Shown here in pieces: positions 16,884 to 27,872 of a stretch of DNA of 64,000 bases. The number at the start of each line of letters is the position of its first letter. Within the stretch, counting starts at the first letter, position 1. This stretch comes from an uncultured Spiribacter sp. (GTDB lineage: Bacteria; Pseudomonadota; Gammaproteobacteria; Nitrococcales; Nitrococcaceae), in the NCBI GenBank assembly GCA_937884605.1, contig CALGDM010000013.1, positions 1 to 64,000 of the forward strand. The letters run 5' to 3'. Made by a program: the position numbers and the translations under genes. Below the pieces are notes generated by a model that had not been told where the DNA came from, did no database searches, and saw only the letters and a list, made by a program, of their open reading frames with translations.

Positions 16884-18113
16884 TCATTCGTCGTCTTTGA
16901 TCAGCTCGGTGTTGACCACCACCTCGGATTCGAGTGTCCGATGGACAGGGCATTTATCAGCAATCTCCAGAAGCTGCTGACGTTCTTCGGCGCTCAGTTT
17001 GCCCGCCAGACTGATGCGGCGGTGGAACACATCAATGCGTGCACCCCCCTCGCCGCAGTGCTCGCAGTCCGTGCGGTGTTCCTTGTCGTGCGTCACGTCG
17101 GTGTAGACATGCTCTAGCGGCATGTTCTTGCGTCGGGCAACCATTCGGATGGTCATGCTGGTGCAGGCACCCAGGCCGGCGGCGACGAGTTGGTACGGTG
17201 AGGGCCCGCGATCCGTACCCCCGAGCTTGACCGGTTCATCGGCCGTGAGCATGTGTTTGCCGGAGATGTTGACGTCCTGGCGGAAGCCCTTCGGGCCGGC
17301 CTCCGAGACGCGAGTCACCCCCTCGGGGGCTCCGGTGGGCGGTGTCTCGGCCGCCAGTTCCACGTAACGGGTCGACCACGCCCCAATGACATCGGCGGCG
17401 TATTCGGCATCCTCGGCGCGTGTAATCAGGTGATCGGCGTCATCGAGCGTGATGAAGCTCTTCGGGTGCATCGCCCCCTGGAATATCTCGGCGGCATTGC
17501 GGATGCCCACCGTGGTGTCGTGGGGCGAATGCAGGACAAGCAGCGCGGCATCCATATGCTTCAACGCCTCGTCCAGCTTCGCCTCGGTGATATCCTCCAG
17601 AAACTGGCGGCGGATGCGGAACGGCCGCCCGGCCAGATCCACTTCGGCTTCGCCCGTCTCGCGAATCACATCGAGCTGCGCGGCGAAGTTCTTCGAGACA
17701 TGAGCCGGATCCGCCGGCGCACCGATGGTGACCACGGCGCGCGCTCCCTCGATCTGAGGCGCCGCCTTGATGACGGCCGCACCACCGAGGGAGTGGCCGA
17801 TGAGTAGCTGTGGGTCGGCGACATGGTCGCGCAGGTAGTCGGCGGCGAGCCGCAGATCCTCCACGTTGGAGGTGAAATTCGTGTTGGCGAACTCGCCCTC
17901 GGAGTGCCCGAGCCCGGTGAAATCGAAACGCAGAACGGCAATACCCTGCGCGGCCAACCGCCCGGCGATCCGTCGCGCGGCGGGGATGTCCTTCGAGCAG
18001 GTGAAGCAATGTGCGAACAGTGCCGCCCCCCGTACGGGGCCATCCGGCAGGTCCAGGCGAGCGTTGAGGGTGTCGCCACTGTGTCCGCTGAAAGTGATTT
18101 TTTTCGTGTTCAT
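16884..18113 (-). CDS. Alpha/beta hydrolase - OsmC fusion protein
   Basis: A 409-residue bifunctional protein. Residues 1-250 form an alpha/beta hydrolase with nucleophile elbow GHSLGG and HDT...DDADHLI supplying likely catalytic acid and His. Residues about 265-405 form an OsmC/Ohr-type domain with both redox cysteines, in [10 protein letters not shown] and KCPVHRTL, as expected for thiol-dependent peroxide reduction. The same fusion is widespread in proteobacteria. It probably handles organic hydroperoxides or acyl substrates in the cytoplasm; the joint role of the two halves is not established. The FMN reductase gene lies 50 bases upstream on the same strand, suggesting an oxidative-stress pair. 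Confidence 0.92.
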   Translation of the reverse strand: MNTKKITFSGHSGDTLNARLDLPDGPVRGAALFAHCFTCSKDIPAARRIAGRLAAQGIAVLRFDFTGLGHSEGEFANTNFTSNVEDLRLAADYLRDHVADPQLLIGHSLGGAAVIKAAPQIEGARAVVTIGAPADPAHVSKNFAAQLDVIRETGEAEVDLAGRPFRIRRQFLEDITEAKLDEALKHMDAALLVLHSPHDTTVGIRNAAEIFQGAMHPKSFITLDDADHLITRAEDAEYAADVIGAWSTRYVELAAETPPTGAPEGVTRVSEAGPKGFRQDVNISGKHMLTADEPVKLGGTDRGPSPYQLVAAGLGACTSMTIRMVARRKNMPLEHVYTDVTHDKEHRTDCEHCGEGGARIDVFHRRISLAGKLSAEERQQLLEIADKCPVHRTLESEVVVNTELIKDDE

Positions 18114-18163
18114 TCTCTATTGCCTCTCCTGTCGGGGATCTGTTCGGTAGAGGGGCGGCCCGC

Positions 18164-18751
18164 TCAGGCCTGGCGCAAAGCCGTCGCCGTGTTGATGAGT
18201 TGCGCGATAATGCCTTCGAGCGCGTCGCGATGGTGCGTGTCAATGAGTTGGCCGTCGGCATCGAATGTATTCGGAGCGCCGGCGATGGCGAGCTGCTGGG
18301 GCACGACGTGCATGCCGATATTGCCGAGCAGCATGCGCAGGGGCACGAGCCCGCGCAGGCCACCTAATCCACCCGGCGAGCCGGCGGCAATCGCCGCCAC
18401 CTTGCCCTTGTAGGCCACCAGCGGTGGTTCATCGGCCGAGGCCCGTCGTGAGATCCAGTCGATGGTGTTTTTCAGCAGCGGTGAGAGGGAGCTGTTGTAC
18501 TCCGGCGAGGCGATGAACAATCCATCGCTGGCGCGGAAGATGGCCTTCAGCTCGACTGCCGCCTCGGGCAATCCCTCCCGGTCCTCCAGGTCACCGTCGT
18601 ACAGCGGCATGGGGTAGTCCCGCAGGTCGAGGAAGGTTGTCTTCGCGCCGGCCGCCTCCGCCATGGCAGCGGCTGCATGAGCGATCTTCTTGTTGACGGA
18701 GTCCTCACGAGCGCTGCCCGCGAGGAAGGTCAGGGATGGGGGGTTGGACAT
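18164..18751 (-). CDS. NAD(P)H-dependent FMN reductase
   Basis: A 195-residue flavodoxin-fold reductase. The FMN phosphate loop is GSAREDSVNKK near residue 12, and the family motif SPEYNSSLSPLLKNTIDW is intact, as is AAGSPGGLGGLRG. It is likely to reduce free FMN, quinones or azo compounds using NAD(P)H in the cytoplasm. The length and motifs are normal. It probably shares a transcript with the downstream hydrolase-OsmC gene. Confidence 0.9.
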   Translation of the reverse strand: MSNPPSLTFLAGSAREDSVNKKIAHAAAAMAEAAGAKTTFLDLRDYPMPLYDGDLEDREGLPEAAVELKAIFRASDGLFIASPEYNSSLSPLLKNTIDWISRRASADEPPLVAYKGKVAAIAAGSPGGLGGLRGLVPLRMLLGNIGMHVVPQQLAIAGAPNTFDADGQLIDTHHRDALEGIIAQLINTATALRQA

Positions 18752-18789
18752 AATGCTATCGCTCCGATTGTCGAGACGCGCTCGGGGTT

Positions 18790-19104
18790 ATGATCCGCTT
18801 TCAGCCTATCAGCAGGAGTCCTGCCCGAATGCATTCAGATCCATCCTGCAGAGGATCATTTCCGACGAGGCCTCCCGATACGCAATCAAGTAGTGATCCT
18901 GCATTTGAAGACAGATCGGATAGCTACCGGAGGAATCGTTGAGCCGCGACGATCGCTACGCTCACTGCAACCGCGGTGGTCAATCTGGGTCATCTGCCAG
19001 CTGTTTTGGTCTGGCTTGGCCCAACGCTTTTGCTGGCCCCTGTCATCACCTGGTGGATTCACAGAGTGAACCGGTCTGACAGTCAGACGGAGCCTGTTCG
19101 GTGA
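18790..19104 (+). pseudogene. Possible small membrane-protein gene with an in-frame TGA
   Basis: This lies in the only long gap of the window (18752-19165). From the ATG at 18790 a frame runs 50 codons to a TGA at 18940-18942. The same frame then stays open for 53 more codons with a hydrophobic segment (VVNLGHLPAVLVWLGPTLLLAPVITWW) before a final TGA at 19102. The first half uses AGG, AGA and TCA codons unlike the neighbours; the second half looks more native. A GGAGG run precedes the internal stop, so a separate TTG-started product in another frame is also possible. I do not recognise a family. This could be a decayed gene or chance. Confidence 0.25.
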
Positions 19105-19121
19105 AACTTCCCATTCTCCCT

Positions 19122-19150
19122 TTGGCAACGGCGAGCAATCCGGCTATACT
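19122..19150 (+). promoter_or_regulatory. Sigma-70 promoter of tRNA-Val
   Basis: TTGGCA at 19122-19127 and TATACT at 19145-19150 are separated by exactly 17 bases. A GC-rich discriminator (CTCGCCCC) follows and the tRNA begins 15 bases after the -10 box. This is the typical arrangement of a growth-rate-controlled stable RNA promoter. Confidence 0.8.
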
Positions 19151-19165
19151 CTCGCCCCTGACGAC

Positions 19166-19242
19166 AGGCGCGTAGCTCAGTAGGTTAGAGCACCACCTTG
19201 ACATGGTGGGGGTCGGTGGTTCGAATCCACTCGCGCCTACCA
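19166..19242 (+). tRNA. tRNA-Val(GAC)
   Basis: A full cloverleaf can be folded. The acceptor AGGCGCG pairs with CGCGCCT, the anticodon stem CCACC pairs with GGTGG around the loop TTGACAT, and the T arm is GGTGG-TTCGAAT-CCACT. Discriminator A and an encoded CCA end follow. Anticodon GAC reads GUC and GUU valine codons. A strong promoter precedes it. Confidence 0.95.
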
Positions 19243-19303
19243 CATCCTGTCCGCTTATCAATGCAAGTGGCCTTTGGTATGGGTCACCACTGTGGAGTCC
19301 GCA

Positions 19304-21229
19304 ATGCCCCTCATTACGCTCCCCGACGGCAGCCAACGCGAGTATGCCGAGGCACTGTCCGTCCTTGATATTGCCCGGGATATCGGCGCCGGTCTGGCCA
19401 AGGCGACCATTGCCGGCCGTGTCAACGGCAATCTGGTTGACGCCTGCGACCGCATCGAAGCCGATGCCAGTCTGCAGATCATCACGCCGAAGGACCCGGA
19501 AGGTCTTGAGATCATCCGCCATTCCTGCTGCCACCTGCTGGGTCAGGCGGTCAAACAGCTCTATCCCGAAGCGCAGATGGCGATCGGTCCCGTGGTGGAG
19601 GGCGGTTTTTACTACGACATCCGCTACGACGCCGGTTTTCACCCTGATGACCTCGAGCGCATCGAGGAGCGCATGGCCGCGCTCATCGATCAGGATTACG
19701 ACGTCATCAAGCACGTAACGCCGCGCTTCGAGGCCCTGCAGCTCTTTCGCGAGCGCGGCGAGAACTACAAGGTCGAGTTGATCGAAAACCTCACCGAGGT
19801 GGATTCGCTGGCGCTCTACCATCACCAGGAATACGTCGACATGTGTCTGGGCCCGCATGTGCCCAACACCCGGTTCCTGAAGGCGTTCAAGCTCACCAAG
19901 CTGGCGGGCGCCTATTGGCGTGCGGATGCCAACAACGAGATGCTCCAGCGCATTTACGGGACGGCGTTTGCCGACCGCAAGGCCCTCAAGGCGCATCTGA
20001 AGTTTCTCGAAGAGGCGCAAAAGCGCGACCACCGCCGCATTGCCCGCAGCCAGGATCTTTTCCATATTCAGGAAGAGTCGCCGGGCATGGTGTTCTGGCA
20101 CCCCAACGGCTGGCGCATTTACACCACGCTGCAGGATTATCTGCGCCGCCGGCTCTCCGAGCATGGCTATCAGGAGATTCGTACGCCCGAGCTGGTGGAT
20201 CGCAGTCTCTGGGAGCGCTCGGGGCACTGGGAGAAATTCCGCGAGGACATGTTCACGACGCACTCCGAGCATCGTGACTACGCGGTCAAGCCCATGAACT
20301 GCCCCTGCCACGTGCAGGTGTACAACCAGGGTCTGAAGAGCTACCGCGATCTGCCGCTGCGTCTGTCGGAGTTTGGTAACTGCCATCGCAACGAGCCCTC
20401 GGGCACGTTGCATGGGTTGATGCGCGTGCGCAATTTCGTCCAGGACGACGCCCACATCTTCTGCAGCGAGGATCAGCTGCAGGCCGAGGTCTCGGGGTTT
20501 CTTGACCTCGCCTTCAGTGTCTATCGCGACTTCGGTTTTGATGACGTCCAGGTTGCGCTTTCCACCCGTCCCGCCAAACGCGTGGGCGAGGACGGTCTAT
20601 GGGACCGCGCCGAGGCGGCGCTGGAACAGGCCCTGCATGCCAAGGATATGGGCTTTACCGTGAACCCGGGGGAGGGCGCCTTCTACGGGCCCAAGATCGA
20701 ACTCTCGATGCGCGATTGCCTGAATCGGGTCTGGCAGTGCGGGACGATGCAGGTCGATTTCTCGATGCCGGGCCGACTGGACGCCGAGTACGTCACCGAG
20801 GCCGGCGACCGGGCCGTCCCCGTGATGCTGCATCGGGCGATCTTTGGCTCGTTCGAGCGCTTCATCGGCGTGCTCACCGAGCACTACGGTGGCGACTGGC
20901 CGGCGTGGCTCGTTCCCACCCAGGTTCAGGTGGTCAACATCACGGATCGGCAGGCCGATTATGCCGAAACCGTCCGGAAACACCTGACTGACCGGGGTTT
21001 TCGGGCCGAGTCCGACTTGAGGAACGAGAAGATCGGCTTTAAGATCCGTGAACATACGATTCAGCGGGTACCGTACATGGTCGTTGTCGGCGATCAGGAG
21101 CGGGAGACCGGCGAGGTCGCGGTGCGCACCCGCACCGGTGAAGACCTGGGGTCGATGTCGCTTGACGCCTTGATCGATCGGCTGGACCGTGACGTTGCCC
21201 GTTTGGGCAGAACGCTTGTGGAGGATTAA
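19304..21229 (+). CDS. thrS: Threonine-tRNA ligase
   Basis: A 641-residue class II synthetase of standard length. It has an N-terminal TGS domain ([11 protein letters not shown]), an SAD editing domain ([16 protein letters not shown]), and a catalytic core with [28 protein letters not shown] and [14 protein letters not shown], including the Cys and His zinc ligands. A C-terminal anticodon-binding domain follows. The ATG at 19304 with GTGGAG ahead is preferred over the track start at 19274, because it begins directly with the TGS domain ([10 protein letters not shown]). It is the first gene of thrS-infC-rpmI-rplT-pheST-ihfA. Confidence 0.97.
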   Translation: MPLITLPDGSQREYAEALSVLDIARDIGAGLAKATIAGRVNGNLVDACDRIEADASLQIITPKDPEGLEIIRHSCCHLLGQAVKQLYPEAQMAIGPVVEGGFYYDIRYDAGFHPDDLERIEERMAALIDQDYDVIKHVTPRFEALQLFRERGENYKVELIENLTEVDSLALYHHQEYVDMCLGPHVPNTRFLKAFKLTKLAGAYWRADANNEMLQRIYGTAFADRKALKAHLKFLEEAQKRDHRRIARSQDLFHIQEESPGMVFWHPNGWRIYTTLQDYLRRRLSEHGYQEIRTPELVDRSLWERSGHWEKFREDMFTTHSEHRDYAVKPMNCPCHVQVYNQGLKSYRDLPLRLSEFGNCHRNEPSGTLHGLMRVRNFVQDDAHIFCSEDQLQAEVSGFLDLAFSVYRDFGFDDVQVALSTRPAKRVGEDGLWDRAEAALEQALHAKDMGFTVNPGEGAFYGPKIELSMRDCLNRVWQCGTMQVDFSMPGRLDAEYVTEAGDRAVPVMLHRAIFGSFERFIGVLTEHYGGDWPAWLVPTQVQVVNITDRQADYAETVRKHLTDRGFRAESDLRNEKIGFKIREHTIQRVPYMVVVGDQERETGEVAVRTRTGEDLGSMSLDALIDRLDRDVARLGRTLVED

Positions 21230-21232
21230 AGC

Positions 21233-21793
21233 ATCGCTATACGCAGAAAGCCGGGGGCACGTCGCCAGCAGCCCGGCGCCGGTGAAAACCGGCGGATCAA
21301 CGAAGACATTCAGGTCCCGCGGGTTCGGATGATCGATGAAAACGGCGAGCAGGTCGGCATTGTCGATACGACGGAAGCCGTCGAGCGGGCCGCCGGCGTC
21401 AATCTCGACCTCGTCGAGCTCGATCCCAACGCGGATCCGCCCGTCTGCCGGGTGATGGACTTCGGTAAATGGAAGTTCGAGCAGTCCAAAAAGCAGCAGG
21501 CGGCAAAAAAGAAACAAAAGCAGATTCAGGTCAAGGAAGTAAAATTCCGGCCTGGAACTGACTCGGGTGACTACGAGGTCAAGCTGCGCAACCTCAGGAA
21601 GTTTCTCGAGGATGGCGATAAGGTCAAGGTCACGCTGCGATTCCGCGGCCGCGAGATGGCCCATCAGGAGCTTGGTCTCGAGCTGCTGCAGCGGGTCGAG
21701 AAAGACCTTGAAGACGATGCCACCGTCGATCAGCGGCCCAAGATGGAAGGCCGGTTGATGGTGATGACGATGTCTCCCCGCAAGGGGAAATAG
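21233..21793 (+). CDS. infC: Translation initiation factor IF-3, non-AUG start
   Basis: A 186-residue IF-3. The track starts at an internal ATG (21329), which would cut off the N-terminal domain. Upstream, the frame is open and reads [31 protein letters not shown], the expected N-terminus. The likely start is ATC at 21233, eight bases after a GGAGG run; ATA at 21239 is an alternative. A rare initiation codon is a known feature of infC, through which IF-3 represses its own translation. Core motifs [29 protein letters not shown] and [14 protein letters not shown] are intact. Only three bases separate it from the thrS stop. Confidence 0.95.
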   Translation: MAIRRKPGARRQQPGAGENRRINEDIQVPRVRMIDENGEQVGIVDTTEAVERAAGVNLDLVELDPNADPPVCRVMDFGKWKFEQSKKQQAAKKKQKQIQVKEVKFRPGTDSGDYEVKLRNLRKFLEDGDKVKVTLRFRGREMAHQELGLELLQRVEKDLEDDATVDQRPKMEGRLMVMTMSPRKGK

Positions 21794-21818
21794 CGGAGGC
21801 CCAGCGCCTCCATTGGGT

Positions 21819-21848
21819 GAGCACCCGGCCAACCGGGTGTTCTTTTTT
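21819..21848 (+). terminator. Terminator-like hairpin between infC and rpmI
   Basis: GAGCACCCGG pairs with CCGGGTGTTC (10 bp, one G-U pair) around a CCAA loop, followed by TTTTTT. This is a textbook intrinsic terminator shape inside an operon. A smaller hairpin (GGAGGC-CCAGC-GCCTCC) lies just before it. It may reduce or regulate read-through into rpmI-rplT, or separate them onto their own transcript. Confidence 0.75.
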
Positions 21849-21869
21849 GTGGCAACGGAGAAACGGTTC

Positions 21870-22067
21870 ATGCCCAAGATCAAGACGAACCGTGGCGCCG
21901 CCAAGCGCTTCCGCAAGACCGCCAGCGGTCGTTATAAGCGGGCGCATGCCTTCCACAACCACATCCTGACCAAAAAGGATGCCAAGCGGAAGGTCAAGTT
22001 GCGTGCCACCACACTGGTTGCAGAGCAGGATACGCCGGCCATTCGGCGGCTCATGCCCTACAGCTGA
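21870..22067 (+). CDS. rpmI: 50S ribosomal protein L35
   Basis: A 65-residue basic protein starting [24 protein letters not shown], the standard L35 N-terminus, and ending AIRRLMPYS. The track start at 21813 lies inside the terminator-like hairpin; the ATG at 21870 follows an ACGGAG site. It lies between infC and rplT as in most bacteria. Confidence 0.96.
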   Translation: MPKIKTNRGAAKRFRKTASGRYKRAHAFHNHILTKKDAKRKVKLRATTLVAEQDTPAIRRLMPYS

Positions 22068-22096
22068 ACACAATCTGAAACAAGAGGATTCTGAAG

Positions 22097-23549
<1,453 letters not shown>

Positions 23550-23558
23550 GAGCGCCGC

Positions 23559-25937
23559 ATGAGAATCAGCAAACATTGGTTGAGTGAGTGGGTCACGCTG
23601 CCGGATTCGACCCGCGAGCTGGCGCATCGGCTGACCATGGCCGGCCTCGAGGTGGATGCGGTTGAAACCGCGGCTCCCGCATTCAGTGGTGTCGTCATCG
23701 GCGAGATCACTGACTGTGAACAGCACCCGGATGCCGAGCGCCTGCGCGTCTGCCAGGTTGATGATGGCACCGATGAACCGAAAACCGTGGTCTGCGGTGC
23801 GCCCAATGCCGCGACGGGGCTGAAGGCGCCCTTCGCCCAGGTTGGTGCAAGGCTGCCGGAAGGGATGAAGATCAAGGCGACCAAGCTGCGGGGTGTGAAA
23901 TCCTCTGGCATGCTCTGCGCCGCCCGCGAGCTCGGCCTGTCCGAGGAGAGTGCGGGTCTGATGCCCCTGCCGACGGACGCACCGGTGGGGTCGGATCTGC
24001 GCGAATGGCTGGATCTGGATGATCCGATTATTGATGTCGAGTTGACGCCCAATCGCAGTGATTGCCTGAGTATGCAGGGAGTGGCCCGCGAGGTGGGGGT
24101 GCTGACCGGGCATTCGGTGACGCGTCCGGCCATCGAACCGGTCGAGCCGGTGCATGAATCGACCCTGCCGGTTGCGCTTGAGCAACCAGCGGCCTGCCCG
24201 CGCTACTGCGGCCGGGTGATACGGGGTATCAATCCACGCGCGGCGACGCCGCTATGGCTCGCCGAACGGCTGCGCCGTGCGGGCATCCGGCCCTTGAGCC
24301 TGACGGTGGATATCACCAACTATCTGATGCTCGAGCTGGGGCAGCCCATGCATGCCTTTGACCATGCGACCCTTGTCGGGGGCATCCGAGTGCGGGCCGC
24401 GGGCGAAGGCGAGACCCTGGCGCTCCTCAACGGCGACACCGCGACCCTGAAGGCGGGCACGCTGGTCATCGCCGATCACGAAAAGCCGGTGGCCATTGCC
24501 GGCGTCATGGGTGGGCAGGACACCGCAGTCAGCGACGCCACGGTTGATCTCTTTCTGGAATCGGCATTCTTTGCGCCGGGGGCAATGGCCGGATGTGCCC
24601 GCGAGTACGGACTGCACACCGACTCGTCGCATCGCTTCGAGCGTGGTGTTGATCCGCAGCGCTGCATCGAGGCCATCGAGCGGGCCACGGCGCTGCTCTG
24701 CGCGCATGCCGGGGGCGAGCCAGGGCCAGTCACCGAGTCGGTTGAAGTCGAGTATCTGCCTGAAACGCCCGCGGTGAGTGTGCGGCCGGCGCGGGTGAAT
24801 GCCGTGCTGGGCACAAGCATCGAGGCCGGGACCATGCAGCAGATGCTGACCCGCCTGGGCATGCCGTCGCTGGCTGATGATGAGACATTGCATGTCACCG
24901 CTCCCAGCTGGCGGTTTGATATTGCCCGCGAGGTGGATCTGATCGAGGAGATCGCGCGCATCCACGGCTATGATCGGCTGCCATCGCGCCGTTCGGCGTT
25001 ACCGGCGCGCATTCCGGCCGAGCCCGAGTCGCGGGTGGCGCTGGGGCGGTTACGCTCGCTGCTGGTGGACCGCGGCTATCACGAGGCGATTACCTACAGC
25101 TTTGTCCCCGCGGATCTGCACTCGCAGCTCGACCCCGATCACATGGCGCTGGCCCTGGCCAATCCGCTGTCGGCGGACATGGGGGTGATGCGGACATCGC
25201 TGTGGCCCGGACTGATCCGAGCCCTTGCGCACAACCGCAATCGGCAGATGAGCCGTGTCCGACTGTTCGAGACCGGCTTGCGGTTTCGGGGCGTTCTGCC
25301 GGATCTGGAACAGAGCCCGGGAATCGCGGGCGTGGTCACCGGCCCGGCGCGGCCTAAACACTGGGATCACACCGAGCGCCCGGTGGACTTTTTTGACATC
25401 AAGGGCGATGTCGAGGCGCTGCTCGCCATGCTGGGTGCCGAACGGCGCTACCGGTTCGAGTCAATGCCGCACCCGGCGCTGCATCCCGGTCAGTCCGCTC
25501 GCATCCTCTGCGATGACGAGCCCTGTGGCTGGGTGGGGGCGCTGCATCCGGCCACGGCTCGGCAGCTGGATCTGGACAGCGCGGTCTATCTGTTCGAAAT
25601 CGATCAGGCGGTGTTCTCGACCCGGGCCCTGCCGGCGTTTGCGCCACTGTCCCGATACCCCTCGATTCGTCGCGACCTGGCGCTGGTGGTTGATGAGTCA
25701 TTGTCCGCCGATGCCGTGCGCGAGGTGATCGCCGAGGCAGCAGGGGGCGTTCTCGAGTCGGTGGAGCTTTTCGATGTCTATCGCGGCAAGGGTGTCAGTG
25801 ATGGGTGTAAAAGCCTCGCTATGGGATTGATATTGCAGGATAATTCCCGCACTCTGACCGACGAGGATGTGGAGGCGGTCATGACGGCCGTTATTCACGC
25901 ACTGAGTGAGACACTTGACGCGGAATTGAGGGAGTAG
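23559..25937 (+). CDS. pheT: Phenylalanine-tRNA ligase beta subunit
   Basis: A 792-residue beta subunit of full length. It contains the tRNA-binding domain (about 40-150), the B3/B4 editing domain (MQGVAREVGVLTGH...), the B5 domain, the synthetase-like core (IEEIARIHGYDRLP) and the C-terminal FDX-ACB domain (SRYPSIRRDLALVVDESL). It forms the alpha2-beta2 enzyme with PheS. An AGGAGCGCC ribosome site precedes the start and ihfA follows six bases after the stop. Confidence 0.97.
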   Translation: MRISKHWLSEWVTLPDSTRELAHRLTMAGLEVDAVETAAPAFSGVVIGEITDCEQHPDAERLRVCQVDDGTDEPKTVVCGAPNAATGLKAPFAQVGARLPEGMKIKATKLRGVKSSGMLCAARELGLSEESAGLMPLPTDAPVGSDLREWLDLDDPIIDVELTPNRSDCLSMQGVAREVGVLTGHSVTRPAIEPVEPVHESTLPVALEQPAACPRYCGRVIRGINPRAATPLWLAERLRRAGIRPLSLTVDITNYLMLELGQPMHAFDHATLVGGIRVRAAGEGETLALLNGDTATLKAGTLVIADHEKPVAIAGVMGGQDTAVSDATVDLFLESAFFAPGAMAGCAREYGLHTDSSHRFERGVDPQRCIEAIERATALLCAHAGGEPGPVTESVEVEYLPETPAVSVRPARVNAVLGTSIEAGTMQQMLTRLGMPSLADDETLHVTAPSWRFDIAREVDLIEEIARIHGYDRLPSRRSALPARIPAEPESRVALGRLRSLLVDRGYHEAITYSFVPADLHSQLDPDHMALALANPLSADMGVMRTSLWPGLIRALAHNRNRQMSRVRLFETGLRFRGVLPDLEQSPGIAGVVTGPARPKHWDHTERPVDFFDIKGDVEALLAMLGAERRYRFESMPHPALHPGQSARILCDDEPCGWVGALHPATARQLDLDSAVYLFEIDQAVFSTRALPAFAPLSRYPSIRRDLALVVDESLSADAVREVIAEAAGGVLESVELFDVYRGKGVSDGCKSLAMGLILQDNSRTLTDEDVEAVMTAVIHALSETLDAELRE

Positions 25938-25943
25938 GGCGGC

Positions 25944-26243
25944 ATGGCGCTGACCAAGGCCGATATGGCCGAGCGGCTTTTCGAAGAAGTGGGACTGAAC
26001 AAGCGCGAGGCCAAAGACCTTGTCGAAAGCTTTTTCGAGGAGATCCGCCAGGCGCTCGAGGCGGGCACGCCGGTCAAGCTCTCCGGGTTTGGCAACTTTG
26101 ACCTGCGCGATAAAAGCGAGCGCCCCGGCCGCAATCCCAAGACTGGTGAGGAGATCCCCATCTCGGCGCGACGGGTAGTGACTTTTCGGCCAGGGCAAAA
26201 GCTCAAGGCCCGGGTAGAGGCGTATGCCGGGCACGACCAGTAA
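25944..26243 (+). CDS. ihfA: Integration host factor alpha subunit
   Basis: A 99-residue HU/IHF-family DNA-bending protein. [34 protein letters not shown] and the beta-arm region [27 protein letters not shown], including the Pro that intercalates in DNA, are typical of IhfA. The pheT-ihfA linkage supports alpha and not HU. The partner IhfB is not in this window. Its 3' end overlaps the MerR gene by 20 bases. Confidence 0.96.
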   Translation: MALTKADMAERLFEEVGLNKREAKDLVESFFEEIRQALEAGTPVKLSGFGNFDLRDKSERPGRNPKTGEEIPISARRVVTFRPGQKLKARVEAYAGHDQ

Positions 26244-26580
26244 CGACGCGCTGCCGCCGATACCGGCCAAGCGCTACTTCACCATCGGTGAGGTCAGTGA
26301 GCTCTGCGCTGTCAAACCCCATGTCCTGCGCTACTGGGAACAGGAGTTCAGTCAGCTCAGCCCGGTCAAGCGCCGCGGCAACCGCCGCTACTATCAGCGC
26401 CAGGACGTCATCCTGATCCGCCAGATCCGCGGACTGCTCTATACCCAGGGGTTCACCATCGGCGGCGCACGCCAGCAGCTTGCCGGTGCCTCCGCCCGCG
26501 ATGACACCACTCAGCGCCAGCAAGTGGTGCGCCAGATCCGTGGCGAGCTCGAGTCACTGCTGAGTGAACTCAAGCGCTAG
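26224..26580 (+). CDS. MerR-family transcriptional regulator
   Basis: A 118-residue small MerR regulator found downstream of ihfA in many gammaproteobacteria. The N-terminal winged helix reads [28 protein letters not shown], then [24 protein letters not shown], with a short C-terminal coiled coil for dimerisation. It has no metal-binding cysteines at its end, and its target is unknown. It starts inside the ihfA coding region, so the two are probably translated together. Confidence 0.92.
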   Translation: MPGTTSNDALPPIPAKRYFTIGEVSELCAVKPHVLRYWEQEFSQLSPVKRRGNRRYYQRQDVILIRQIRGLLYTQGFTIGGARQQLAGASARDDTTQRQQVVRQIRGELESLLSELKR

Positions 26581-26609
26581 AACGCCGTCACACGATTGGA
26601 GCCGGACGA

Positions 26610-26638
26610 TTGGCGTGATGCCCGAGCTGCTGTAATAT
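26610..26638 (+). promoter_or_regulatory. Sigma-70 promoter of tRNA-Pro
   Basis: TTGGCG (26610-26615) and TAATAT (26633-26638) are 17 bases apart. The tRNA begins ten bases after the -10 box, which is close, so transcription would start within a few bases of the mature 5' end. Confidence 0.7.
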
Positions 26639-26648
26639 TAGGGTTCGT

Positions 26649-26725
26649 CGGGGCGTAGCGCAGCCTGGTAGCGCATCTGCATGGGGTGCAGAGGGTCGCA
26701 GGTTCAAATCCTGCCGTCCCGACCA
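26649..26725 (+). tRNA. tRNA-Pro(GGG)
   Basis: Cloverleaf: acceptor CGGGGCG with CGTCCCG (one G-U pair), anticodon stem TCTGC with GCAGA around loop ATGGGGT, and T arm GCAGG-TTCAAAT-CCTGC. Discriminator A and an encoded CCA follow. Anticodon GGG reads CCC and CCU. It has its own promoter, and no integrase or direct repeat suggests use as an attachment site. Confidence 0.95.
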
Positions 26726-26787
26726 GACTTTCCAATCGAGCAGCATCCGCCTGTTCAGAAAAATACAGATCCAAAGGAACAACCCGA

Positions 26788-27834
26788 ATGAGCGACGTTG
26801 TTGTCGAGCGCCTGAACGAGGGCCCACTCGTTTGTGCGGAGGGGTTTTTGTTTGAACTCGAGCGCCGGGGCTATCTGTCCGCTGGCGAGTTCGTCCCGGA
26901 GGTCGCATTGCTTCGGCCTGACGCCCTCGAGACGCTGCATCGGGACTTCCAGCATGCCGGATCGGATATCGTGCAGGCGTTCACCTATAACGGCCACCGC
27001 GAGAAGATGCGCGTCATTGGCCGCGAGGATCGACTCGAGCCGCTCAACCGTGCCGCGTTGCAGATTGCCCGACGCGTGGCCGATGACCGGCCCGGCAACC
27101 TGATGGCCGGGAATATCTCCAATACCAATATCTGGGATCCGGACGACCCGCAGGCGCAGGTCGCGGTGCGGGCCATGTTCGACGAAATGGTCGGCTGGTC
27201 CGTCGAGGAGGGCGCTGATCTGATGATCGGCGAAACCTTCTACTATGCCGGTGAGGCCCGGGCGGCCCTCGATGCCATCCGTGCCCGCGGGCTACCGGCG
27301 GTCATTACCCTCGCGCCGATGGCCGAGGATCGGATGATGGACGGGCCGGGCATCGTCGAGACCTGTGTGGCGCTCGAACAGGCCGGCGCCAGTGTCGTCG
27401 GCATGAACTGCTTTCGCGGGCCCGATACCATGCTGCCGTGGATCGAGCGCATTCGCGCGGCGGTCTCCTGCCATGTCGCTGCGCTGCCGGTTACCTATCG
27501 CACCACTGAGGCCGAGCCGACCTTCTTCAGCCTGACCGAGTCGCCGGCTTGCGCCTGCCCGTCGCCCCATGGACGGCCGTTTCCAACGGCGCTCGACCCG
27601 ATGTACTGCAACCGCTACGAGATCGGCGACTTCGCCCACCGTGTCCATGCCATGGGTGTGAACTATCTGGGTGTTTGCTGCGGCGCCGCGCCCATGCACA
27701 TTCGTGAGGTGGCCATGGCCGTGGGACGCGAGCCGGAAGCCGCCCGGTTCGGCGAGCGTATGGAGAATCACTTCATGTATGGCTCCCACGAACGGCTGCC
27801 CGCACACATCCGCGCGCTCGGAGACAGGGCCTAG
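26788..27834 (+). CDS. Betaine-homocysteine S-methyltransferase family protein
   Basis: A 348-residue Pfam homocysteine S-methyltransferase protein, transferring a methyl group to homocysteine to make methionine. The three zinc-binding cysteines are visible: one in VGMNCFRGP and two adjacent in [24 protein letters not shown] and [11 protein letters not shown] resemble betaine-dependent (BHMT) enzymes more than MmuM, so glycine betaine is the likely donor. That would fit a halophile using betaine as a compatible solute, recycling it for methionine. The ATG at 26788 follows AAGGAAC. It lies 62 bases after the tRNA. Confidence 0.85.
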   Translation: MSDVVVERLNEGPLVCAEGFLFELERRGYLSAGEFVPEVALLRPDALETLHRDFQHAGSDIVQAFTYNGHREKMRVIGREDRLEPLNRAALQIARRVADDRPGNLMAGNISNTNIWDPDDPQAQVAVRAMFDEMVGWSVEEGADLMIGETFYYAGEARAALDAIRARGLPAVITLAPMAEDRMMDGPGIVETCVALEQAGASVVGMNCFRGPDTMLPWIERIRAAVSCHVAALPVTYRTTEAEPTFFSLTESPACACPSPHGRPFPTALDPMYCNRYEIGDFAHRVHAMGVNYLGVCCGAAPMHIREVAMAVGREPEAARFGERMENHFMYGSHERLPAHIRALGDRA

Positions 27835-27839
27835 CCGGT

Positions 27840-27857
27840 CCGCGCCTTCGGGCGCGG
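27840..27857 (+). promoter_or_regulatory. UUCG-tetraloop hairpin between the methyltransferase and PAS-GGDEF genes
   Basis: CCGCGCC-TTCG-GGCGCGG is a perfect 7-bp stem closed by a very stable TTCG loop, starting a few bases after the methyltransferase stop. No T-run follows, so it may stabilise the upstream mRNA or weakly terminate. Confidence 0.5.
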
Positions 27858-27872
27858 GGCGGGGCCTTTGGC

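Noticed and set aside
18886-19128. 80-residue minus-strand ORF in the 18.8-19.1 kb gap
   Set aside because: No ribosome site, low-complexity polar product, opposite the hydrophobic plus-strand frame that looks more protein-like.
19046-20455. 469-residue minus-strand ORF
   Set aside because: Crosses the tRNA-Val gene and the start of thrS on the other strand.
20597-21916. 439-residue minus-strand ORF
   Set aside because: Antisense to the end of thrS and to infC, both certain genes.
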